A stretch of DNA of 24,366 nucleotides. Source: Lingula anatina (taxonomy: Eukaryota > Brachiopoda > Lingulata > Lingulida > Lingulidae). The stretch spans positions 9,040-33,405 of the forward strand of contig NW_019773928.1 of assembly GCF_001039355.2 (NCBI RefSeq). The letters are read 5' to 3'. Of the stretch, positions 1 through 20,603 are shown piece after piece. Both the position numbers and the translations under genes were made by a program. The notes beneath the pieces were generated by a model. That model did not search any database, was not told the DNA's origin, and saw only the letters and a list, made by a program, of their open reading frames with translations. Every line of letters starts with the position of its first letter. Within the stretch, counting starts at the first letter, position 1.

Positions 1-109
1 AATATTCCATAAATGTCAGTGCTATTCAAGGATATTATAACACAGTATCTTGAAGGAGGTATGTTCTTTCCAAATTTTTGTTGTTTATGCTCTCATTTAC
101 TGAGTTTTA

Positions 110-302
110 GTTGAGCTTGCCGACTTAAGTCTCCTCCCGAGGAGGCTTGACATCGTCGACTTACGGCTAAGAAAAAAACGACGTTAGCGACCTTTTAGAT
201 TCTTTGTGAAACGGGACTTAGTGACGTAACGACTTAATTACGTTGGTAACCAAGCCCTAAGTCAGGGAAACCGACTTAAGTTTTTTTGTGAAACGGGGGC
301 CT
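110..302. repeat. Degenerate repeat with CGACTTAAGT and TTTGTGAAACGGG motifs
   Basis: CGACTTAAGT occurs at 121-130 and 272-281; TTTGTGAAACGGG occurs at 203-215 and 285-297. A small palindrome (CTCCTCCCGAGGAG) sits at 131-144. Looks like the edge of a DNA-transposon derivative ending GGCCCCCGTTTCACAAA on the minus strand, but full ends and target duplications are not clear. Confidence 0.5.
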
Positions 303-303
303 G

Positions 304-580
304 GAAAATTCGCAAAGTTTAGTTCATGGTGAAAATTAGGTCAAAGGTCAATTTCAGGATCACAGTAAATTGCCAGTATATGACTTCCTATTCAAGTTCA
401 ATAGTACCTACGGCCGAATCTTTGCCAGTTTTGGAGATATAAAGATCAGAAAACTTGCAAAGTGCAGTTCATGGTGAAAAGTAGGTCAAAGGTCAATTTC
501 AAAGTCACAGTCAGATTACCAGTATACGACTTCCTATTCAAGTTCAATAGTAACTATGGGCGTATCTCAGCTAATTTTGG
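304..580. repeat. Two-copy 145-bp tandem duplication
   Basis: GAAAATTCGCAAAG at 304 matches GAAAACTTGCAAAG at 449, and the similarity continues through GACTTCCTATTCAAGTTCAA to TTTTGGA at about 435 and 580, with scattered differences. Each copy has one AGGTCAAAGGTCA (338-350 and 483-495). Confidence 0.85.
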
Positions 581-1234
581 AATATTTCACATTTTGTTTT
601 CACCAATGAATATCGGATACTGAACTTTTTGATACAATGCAACGCCTAAGCCGAATCAAAAAAAGGAAAAATGGACACCACCTTCTGTGTTGCACTTGAT
701 AAGCTCTACAAAATGCAAAAAACAAGAGGTCTCTAGCATTAACGGTTCCAGAACTGGAGAAAGTTTTCAGTTTCGGGATCTAATGGCCGCTACTCCCATG
801 AAAATGCACCGATTGACCCCAAACTCAAAAAGATGAAAGATGACCCAAAGGGTAACAACTACCCATTATATTATAGGTTAGATCTGTGTAGTTTCTGAAA
901 ATCAGCAGAAATAAAAAAATTTTCGCAAAAAATTAAGATTTTTAGAAAATTTTAGCCCGTTTGACCTTGAAATAAAGGTCAAAAGTCAAATCCAAGGGCA
1001 TATTTGGAATCTTCACATATGACTTTCGGTCAGACTTCTGTAGTAATTTTTCCCATAATTCCTTCGATTTGGGTGATATTTAGCATTGAATTTTCAAAAA
1101 TTTTGACAAGGGTGTGTTTCAACGAGTGTCATGCCCAGGCAAATGCACTGACTGAGACAAAAAGAACAGGGGGTTCAAGTTGAGATTATATGTGACCTAA
1201 ATCCAAGAGATGGGGACATGGGTCCTTGCAGTCT
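581..1234. other. Non-coding AT-rich stretch without recognised gene
   Basis: No exon-like coding signal on either strand. A third, imperfect DR1-like word (AGGTCAAAAGTCA) is at 976-988, suggesting decayed relatives of the upstream tandem repeat. Confidence 0.5.
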
Positions 1235-1368
1235 AGGAGGAGAAGCGGTAACGGTGACTTGTATCCGGCGCCAGTACGCGGAGCCGGCGGAGCCGCAGGA
1301 GCCGGCNAGGAGGAGAAGCGGTAACGGTGACTTGTATCCGGCGCCAGTACGCGGAGCCGGCGGAGCCG
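1235..1368. repeat. Exact 61-bp GC-rich duplication flanking a single N
   Basis: 1235-1295 and 1308-1368 are identical by eye, with GC content far above the surroundings. The 12-bp interval holds the only isolated N (1307). Reading frames over this stretch are not credible genes. Confidence 0.9.
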
Positions 1369-1396
1369 TACGAGACGGGTCGGGACTAAACCATGA

Positions 1397-1424
1397 GTAC
1401 CGCCAGCGTGCACGCTGGTGGTAC
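1397..1424. repeat. 28-bp near-perfect palindrome
   Basis: GTACCGCCAGCGTG followed by CACGCTGGTGGTAC, with one mismatched pair and no spacer. Sits just right of the GC-rich duplication. Confidence 0.8.
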
Positions 1425-1485
1425 TAATTATCCCCTAGCAACTCGAGGAGAAGCGTCAGACATTTAAGCAGATAACAGTTATTTT

Positions 1486-1557
1486 ACTTAGGGAGTATCT
1501 CACACGGTTGGATTGATCCAGCTAATATAATGAGGTTTATCTGAACGCTCCCTAAGT
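1486..1557. mobile_element. Short inverted-repeat element (72 bp)
   Basis: ACTTAGGGAG at 1486-1495 is exactly inverted at 1548-1557 (CTCCCTAAGT). The tip TTAGGGAGCGTTCA read from the right resembles the TAAGGGTGCGTTCA tip of units at 23804 onward. A very small, probably decayed MITE. Confidence 0.45.
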
Positions 1558-1813
1558 CTAAAAGTCTAAGTCTAAAACATTAGACATGTCCTTCTAGACC
1601 TATTCTTGTTATAAAATAGGCACAATATTGTATTTTAATGGACAACTGAGGATTAACCTTGGATTATCAATTTTAAGTCTAGCTTTTACGGCTCAAACAA
1701 TTTTGCTTCGCAAATATGAAACAAGTAAATAAGTCAAAAAGGAAAAAAAATCGAGACGTGATAAGAGACACAAATGCTTTAGTATAACCAGTTACTTGGT
1801 CTATTGGTGTTAC

Positions 1814-13805
<11,992 letters not shown>

Positions 13806-14187
13806 GTTTTCAAGGTACTTGGCAAAAATCTTAGGAGCCCTTGCAAAAAAAGTTGTCGTCTGTCAGAAATAGGTCGAGGGCGCGAGAGGTCACGAGACTT
13901 ATCGAGAGAAGCAATGGTGCTATCCCTCTAGCGTAAATTGGCAGGTAATGGCCTAATCACTGCTTCTGTATTAAAGCGAATATACTTTGGTGCCAACATG
14001 CCATGAACAAAGTGACAAATTTGCATATGTGTTCTGTATTTTCAATCTTTATCAAAGCAACTTGGCATTATTTTGCCCGTAGAACAAACAATTTGAAAAA
14101 AAATTAGGCACTATATTCTCTCGCGCATGTCAGTGCAGGTGCCCTCTAAATCCTTCCTTTCGTCCATGTTGTGAATCTGTGGCAGCC
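13806..14187. promoter_or_regulatory. Divergent PFK / RPL19 promoter interval
   Basis: The 382 bp between the two start codons must hold both 5' UTRs and both core promoters unless there are far-upstream non-coding exons. The PFK-proximal part (about 13810-13930) is rich in CpG and carries CGAG/GAGA-type motifs (GTCGAGGGCGCGAGAG); the middle is AT-rich. I see no convincing TATA box for either gene. A shared regulatory region is inferred from the layout only. Confidence 0.6.
14151..14161 (+). promoter_or_regulatory. RPL19: Candidate 5'-TOP start of RPL19 transcript
   Basis: TCCTTCCTTTC lies 27-37 bp before the RPL19 ATG. Ribosomal protein messages usually start at a C followed by a pyrimidine run (5'-TOP), so transcription may start here. 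CCCTCT at 14142-14147 is an alternative. Confidence 0.45.
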
Positions 14188-14192
14188 ATGAG
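14188..14192 (+). CDS. RPL19: RPL19 exon 1 coding part (ATGAG)
   Basis: Only the initiator Met and two bases of Ser2 lie here, followed by donor GTAAAG. Chosen because exon 2 opens with TACG, which completes AGT (Ser) and gives [10 protein letters not shown], the conserved N-terminus. Confidence 0.93.
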
Positions 14193-16769
14193 GTAAAGAA
14201 TGGGCATGCTTGAAAGTTAATTTCTTCTCTATCAATAATCCAAAAGCAACCGTCGAAACAAACATACGCTACTTAAGTTATAGTTGTGCTAATAAGCTCC
14301 ATATTTTTGTTAATAAACTTGCTATTCTTGAAAATCAGGACTAGGGTTGCGACCGAGCATTTCCATGTGTGGTGCAACAAGCATGTTTGGTCTTGCATTT
14401 ATGTCGAGAAATAGTTGATAAAAGTGATCTCTTCTCCATTCTAAGATATACCAACGATACAAACGATTGTTAAACTGTTGACGCTCTTTTAAATATACCA
14501 ATTACTGAATGAACTATTTATGGCTGGAGGAGAAATTACTTTATTGATGCTTAGGCAAGTTCTCTCATGTCGGTGAATAATACAACAGTTATGGATGTTT
14601 AGAAGTTAAAGCGTCTTATTTAATCTAGAGTAGCTTGACAGCCGGGCGTAAAGTATGTAGGCAAGAGCTTCAAAAATGGATTCGATCTGGCTAAGATGAT
14701 AATATGCAATCATTTATTTAATTTGGTTAAAATCATTCAGTGAATGGCTTACAGAAAATGTATTTCAGAATGTGCTCAAAAGTAGTTACACAACTTACTG
14801 TATGGAGCATGACTCAAACAAGGATTCACACAGCCACATACTCATAAAAAAACTTGTAAAACTAGACTTAAAGCATTGATGCTTACTATTTTTCAGTATA
14901 TTTTTCTTTCTATTTTAGTACGCTACGCCTACAGAAGCGTCTGGCCGCTGCCGTCTTAAAATGCGGCAAAAACAAAGTATGGTTAGATCCCAATGAATCT
15001 AATGAAATAGCAAATGCCAACTCACGTAAGTATTCCATAACTGCACAGGACAGCAAGTCTGAGGATGTGAATGCAAGTGATGCATATCAAAAGTGTAATA
15101 ATTGGGAAAGGGTATGGCCTCGGTATCCAAATAGAGACTTCGCACTGACAGATACTCTTCTTTAAGGCCTTTTCATGTCTAACTCATAAATTTAAGGGTA
15201 AAGAAATGAATAGTTTCTTTAAAGTGACAAATGCCATACTTTTCATGCTTATGTTTCTGTTACACTTGTCTGGAAATTTGTACTAAATTTAGATTTTAAA
15301 TATTTATGTTTATTGATTATAGGACAAAATGTGCGCAAACTCATTAAGGATGGTCTAATCATCCGTAAGCCCGTCGCTGTGCACTCCCGCGCACGTGTGC
15401 GCAAGAACACCATTGCTCGCAGGAAGGGTCGTCACACCGGCACAGGAAAGAGGAAGGGTACGGCTAACGCACGTATGCCTGTCAAGGTGCTGTGGATGCG
15501 CCGCATGCGCGTGTTGAGGAGGTTGCTGAAGAGATACAGAGATGCCAAGAAGATCGACAAGCACTTGTAAGTGAAATTGTTAATGGTTAATTTTTAAGTC
15601 TCTCGTGACATAGATGAACTCCGTTTAATTTCACTATCATAAAATGTTTGTCATGATAAAAAGGAAAAATTAAAGCTCAAAAAGTATATTAAAGACTATA
15701 ATTTTCTGTTAGCTGATGAAATTATCATCTTGACTGATTGATTATTTTTCACAGCAACCTAGCACTTTACAGTTTCTGTCCCTATAAGATAGAACATGTA
15801 AATATAATTGAAATGTTTTTAAACAAATAGGAAAAGAAGGCATCAACGGGGGGTTTAACCAGGGTTTGAAATGGGGATCCAAAACTCATGTTTTTGTCAA
15901 GATGAAACATCTAGTATACATGTGTTCAATAACAACAGTCTAAAAAAAAGGGGCATTCTAAATTGAAACTGTGGGTCCGAAAGACAGCTGTACAGTTGCA
16001 TGGAAAAGAATAAATTAGAGCTTGTTTTATTCCAGGTATCATGAACTGTACCTGAAGTGCAAAGGTAATGTGTTCAAGAACAAGCGTGTGTTGATGGAAC
16101 ACATCCACAAGGAGAAGGAGAGGAAGTCGAGAGTGAAGATGCTCAAGTAAGTACATCCCTGATGCACACACCCACACATTTCACACACACACCCACTCCC
16201 ACCACTCCCACCCAATAAAACCGAAGAAAGGAAAGTAAAAAAAAAGACTTGTAGGGTGGTCATTTTGGCAAGTAAAAAGTCTGATCTGAATCCAAATATG
16301 ATCCTGGATTAAAGCCACATCTACAGGTGGCTGATTGCAATTTACCTGCTTGAATATTGTTCATTTCATCAATTCATCAAATGTTCATTTGTGTGGTCAG
16401 GTTTTGCAGTTTGTGTAACTGAAATGTATACCACTTGTATGATATTAGTAAGCTATGTATTTATCTAGTATTTCCGATGGTACTGTAGAAAAAATATCTA
16501 TATTTCACAGCAACCAAGTCAAAAATAACTACTTATTATGATTTAATATTATTATTATTATTATTATACAAGAAGCAACATATTTATCTAGCATGATCAT
16601 TTGTTGAAACTCAAAATATTCTTTAATTTTTTTTTTTCACAGCGACCAAGCCGAGGCCAGAAGAACCCGCGTCAAGGACGCCCGCAAACGCCGCGAGGAG
16701 AGGATCGCCCAGAAGCACGCCGAGATCATGAAGTCGTACGCCAAGGAAGAGGAGGCAACCAAGAAATAG
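14188..16769 (+). CDS. RPL19: 60S ribosomal protein L19 (eL19), 5 coding exons, complete
   Basis: Structural protein of the large ribosomal subunit. Exons: 14188-14192 (ATGAG only), 14919-15025, 15323-15566, 16036-16146, 16643-16769 (stop TAG). Joined they give 197 residues; human RPL19 has 196. The sequence starts [20 protein letters not shown], carries the L19e core around residues 50-88 ([35 protein letters not shown]) and ends in a long basic helix ([20 protein letters not shown]...) finishing ATKK. All junctions are GT-AG: GAG|GTAAAG, CAC|GTAAGT, CTT|GTAAGT, CAA|GTAAGT; acceptors TTTTAG, TTATAG, TTCCAG, TTCACAG. A first coding exon holding little more than the ATG is typical of animal RPL19. 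The start has G at -3 and A at +4. Confidence 0.98.
14919..15025 (+). CDS. RPL19: RPL19 exon 2, residues 2-37
   Basis: Acceptor TATTTTAG|TACG, donor TCAC|GTAAGT. Encodes [20 protein letters not shown] and [14 protein letters not shown]. Confidence 0.96.
15323..15566 (+). CDS. RPL19: RPL19 exon 3, residues 38-118
   Basis: Acceptor GATTATAG|GACAAA, donor CACTT|GTAAGT. Encodes most of the globular rRNA-binding domain. A TAA overlapping the donor makes an intronless reading look as if it ended here, but the frame continues into exon 4. Confidence 0.97.
16036..16146 (+). CDS. RPL19: RPL19 exon 4, residues 119-155
   Basis: Acceptor ATTCCAG|GTATCA, donor CTCAA|GTAAGT. Encodes [20 protein letters not shown] then [16 protein letters not shown]. 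Confidence 0.97.
16546..16567. repeat. (TTA)n microsatellite in RPL19 intron 4
   Basis: About seven trinucleotide units upstream of the exon 5 acceptor. Confidence 0.85.
16643..16769 (+). CDS. RPL19: RPL19 exon 5, residues 156-197 and stop
   Basis: A long pyrimidine tract and CACAG precede CGACCAAGCC. Encodes the charged C-terminal helix and ends AAG AAA TAG. Confidence 0.97.
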
Positions 16770-16863
16770 ACATCTCAAATTCCTCAAACAAAAAAACTCT
16801 TGTGTACATTTTATAATTTAAAAAATGAAGAAAAACATACCCGAAAACAATGTGTACAAAAGG

Positions 16864-16869
16864 AATAAA
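16864..16869 (+). terminator. RPL19: RPL19 poly(A) signal AATAAA
   Basis: Canonical AATAAA 95 bp after the RPL19 stop, with a T-rich stretch starting near 16889. The implied 3' UTR is about 110-130 nt, short as usual for ribosomal protein messages. Confidence 0.8.
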
Positions 16870-16889
16870 TGTCCCTCGAAGAGAACTTG

Positions 16890-19800
16890 ATTTTTATGTT
16901 ATGATTAATGTTAAATAAGTAGACGAGTTTGATAGGAACATATTTAGATTATTTTGATGGATAAGGGATTTGTTATTGACACGCCAACTGTCTCAGATTG
17001 AAAGAAAATCCAGAGAATAGTCGGGATAAGGTAGAGCCCTCCCCGTCCCGCAACGTTTAGAAATCCACATTTGATTCAACAACCGCGTGACCTAAAAATC
17101 TGTTAAGTCGAAAGCTCTGAAGTACTTTTTGTGATGTCTCGTTCACAAACAAACGAACCCACTCTAAAGAAAACCGTCCTTCAAAAGATAAAAATTACAG
17201 GTGATTCATTAGAAATGGACAAAGTTGAGGCAAACCGTTGAAAAATGAAAACCGACTGGACGCCAAAAGTTTGAAGTTGGGCTAAGAAAGACAACCGTTT
17301 GACCAGCGCCGCAGTATTTAAATATTTCTATTTTGCGATTGAGATCATGACTCGAACAAGGAGACTGCATACGTTGGCCTAGGCGGTGACTTTGTTCAAA
17401 AATACTTAACGCCTGACCGCTGCCCCTGCGCCTATCCCCTCTTATTTATTGCTATTTTATACTTCAGTACCCTGTAATAAAAAAAAAAACTAAAGTTATC
17501 CAGGAGTTATATGACGCGACTCGAACTTGACCGTTTTGTCAAATGGCCATGCCACTGCATTGGTAAATGCAATGTAGAGGAAACAATTGTGTATTGCGGT
17601 AGCTGAGAAGCTCGGTGCTCGCCGCAATCAGCTGTCTTCTCTGATGCAATCACCTTCCACCGCCTGCAACTATTGAAGATGGAAAAGGAAGTAGTGATCA
17701 CACTTAACTGGCAATAAAATCATCTATTCACAAATCACAGTGGAGATAACAAAACTGTTTGCTACAATATTGATTTGATACATGTTTGTGCATAGTAGTA
17801 GAGTAGAGCTGGGGGTCAATGAAATATAAGGCCTTATATTTTAATAAAGAAGGTTATTTGATATTATTTTGAGGTGGAGTTGGAATCCTTTTATATATTC
17901 ACAAAATTGCGGATGACAATTGTCCCCCTCGCACCTCCCATCGCCTGTCTCCGTTGACACTGCAATTGGACTCCACTTGTTATCAGAGCCTCTCTTGACT
18001 ATTACACACAGGAGAAATAATATCTTTATTTACACAAAAAGGATAATTAATTGCAGTTCAAAACACACAAATGTGAAAAAAAATCTTCCTCAGTTCAGTG
18101 CGATTTTATCGCCAGTTTCATTTAAATAATGACTTTATTTCACGAATGATGAAGAACAAAGAGACACATTCACGGAGATGGGGATCTTAACAAATCAGGC
18201 TAAATAATAGGAATGTTTCAGGCATCTTGGGGAAGAATAAGTGCATGGAAAATAAAATAAGTGCTTTAACAGGTAACGAAAATATCCAATGGGTCCTTCA
18301 TACTGAGGTATTTATAAGTGTAATTTAGTATAAAGAACACCGTTATTATGCCAGTTTATGACAGTTATCTTGAAATAGAACGAGTTAATTGTAAAGATAG
18401 GGGTATAATTGGCTTCAGGGTTTGCTGTAGTCGCTATTTTTCAAACAAAAAATGTCCCTCATGGTGATTTAGTGTTCATGGTAAATAAAGTCTAGAATCA
18501 ATAGGGTCGCTGTCACGTGTTCGAAGGTATTAGGTGAAGAGAATACTGTAGAAGATACAACAAGCAAAGCAAACTTGCAAATTTCTTTTTTTCTTTTTCT
18601 TTTGTTTATTGTCTTTTTTCTGGATTAACTTGAGCAATTAATAAAAAGGGAAATGGGCACAACTCTCCATTCTTAAAAAGACATTTATAATCCTACTGCC
18701 AACAAAACTGTGTGCTTTGAAATATAAATGACTGATATTTCAGTCATCTTCATAAATGACAATCAGTAAATAAACATTTGAATGACAAGTATTCGCAATG
18801 CCAATGCACAACCTTTTTGAGGCTAGCAATGCTGAAACTGTACAAATCGCTGCACGAGTTTCAAAATGGAGAGATTTAATCAAATTCCTAATGGTCTAAT
18901 TTATGTTATTTGCAATGTCTGGAATGCAGCATCACACAAGTTTTAATCAAGTCACAGAGTGTTTTCTGAGTTAACTGCTGCAATGTCTTATTTATATTTG
19001 ACCTAACGCTACGTTATAACCCAAGTTTGCATATTAAAATGGAATGCTATTTTACTACGACTTTTACTAGCATATTTGTCTTTCTTTAAAAAGGGTTTCA
19101 CTAGCCACTATATAGCGCTTGCATGCATCTTACTAACATCTTACTAAACAAAACACTTAAAACAAAAACACTGTCATGAAAAAATCAGTAATTTGAAAAC
19201 AAGCGCATCAACTAAAACAGCCAGGCAGGAACCATGTTAGAATGAATAAAGCATTCGTTGACATTAGCTTCAATTCCATTTTGTCAACCATTTACACTTA
19301 AACCATAGAAAAATAGAAGTGTCCCTCTTTTCAGTTTCTGTAAAAACACACATAGGCCTACATATACATAAACGCACACACGCACGCGTTAAACAACGAA
19401 TAAATGATATTTATCTTAAGTATGTCCCTAGGCAATATAGTTTTACACATCCCTGAAAGACAGAATTAAGAATCACTTTTGTATAAACAGTGCTCCAAGC
19501 AATCCTCGGCTGCTCCCGGAATCTGATTTATCGCGTGCGAAATCACCCGAAGGTTGTTACGTCATTTTGGAATTCAGGCAAAACCCCTCCTCTGATTTGC
19601 CTCGTCTTCGTCTTTATTTTAAAAAAAGCCGATTACAAGGCACTGTAACTACTCCTATCCCCGGTTCATTTTCCGTCTGACAACGAGGCCAATCGATATT
19701 CGATTTGATCGGCCAATCTATCGATTTGACCTTCCTGACCAAGAGTCCCTCTGACCCACGTGGCTTGAAGTCAGCTTGACCTCCTTGACCACTGGTAGCC

Positions 19801-20164
19801 CTACTTTGACCTCTCCGCTGGCTACCCGAGTTCTGTCTATTTTGAGTCTGTTTTCGTCTGAATCAGTCCATTTTTGTTTTGGGATAAATTTATCGAAAGT
19901 TCTGGGGAATAGGCACAGCAAACAGGTTGTTTCCAATGTGTTCACAAACCGAATCTCCGGAGAGGCATTGAAAATCAAATAGTACTGTCTAGAGCGGACT
20001 TAAACTTTCATATTTCCGCATTTCCTTATTAAGTCCAGTCAAACATCAAGCCACACATATTCCATGTGTTGTTGGCAGCCATTTTGAAAGACACGGTCTG
20101 TAGCCTACGGGTCTAGCCACATCCTGCCCCCCCCCCCCCTCCCCCTCAATCAATATCATCCGTG
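16890..20164. other. Intergenic region between RPL19 and FkbM-like 3' ends
   Basis: No supported gene. Holds A-runs, a small palindrome (ATGACTGA / TCAGTCAT at 18728-18747), a part richer in GC around 19490-19960 with many TGACC words, and a C-rich run at 20130-20146. Short open frames at 17507-17701 and 19718-19978 (minus) match nothing I recognise. Confidence 0.55.
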
Positions 20165-20603
20165 CTACTGAGGCACGTCTTTTCTCACAAACACAATATC
20201 CTGTCCGCCTAGAATGGTCCCTTCCTTGTACAAGTCCGTTTTCTTAAAAATTTCCCTGATTTCCTTCTCGCGTTCCGCGGTCCCAGCACCCCCACCGTGA
20301 ACCGCGTACTCTATCGTCCACACGTCCACCGTGACCTGAGTCCAGGGGAAGGACTTGAGGATTTCTATCTCGGCGCCTTCCACGTCTAAGGAGAAATAGT
20401 CTACGTGGGTTTGGCCGACGGCGGCTAAGAGAGAGAGAATGGGGAAGCACTGTATGCGACCTGTGCCTCGGACGGACCCTGCTTCGGCTTTCGGCACGGC
20501 CGCGGATTTTTTGGCGATTCCGCCGAGTTCGCTAGCGAAGGTAAATTCGGTTCTTTCGGGACTTTTTCCTATTGCAATGCAGGTGTTGACAACGTACGCT
20601 TTC
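20165..20603 (-). CDS. FkbM-like gene exon 3, residues 165-310 and stop
   Basis: Acceptor GTTTACAG|GAAAGC restores an Arg codon and continues KAYVVNTCIAIG. Holds LDVEGAEIEIL, VWTIEYAVHGG and GGQDIVFVRKDVPQ before TAG. No canonical poly(A) signal was found in the next 150 bp downstream, where a C-rich run (20130-20146) lies. Confidence 0.93.

Noticed and set aside
15070-15155. Possible C/D-box snoRNA in RPL19 intron 2 (GTGATGC ... CTGA)
   Set aside because: Box C is imperfect and there is no terminal stem; a similar TGATGA...CTGA pair near 15713-15740 is too close together.
17507-17701. 64-codon minus frame downstream of RPL19
   Set aside because: No known family, no splice-supported neighbours and no poly(A) signal in a useful place.
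19718-19978. 86-codon minus frame overlapping a 68-codon plus frame
   Set aside because: No recognised domain, no splice context linking it to the FkbM-like gene, and both strands are open, as expected by chance in this GC-richer stretch.
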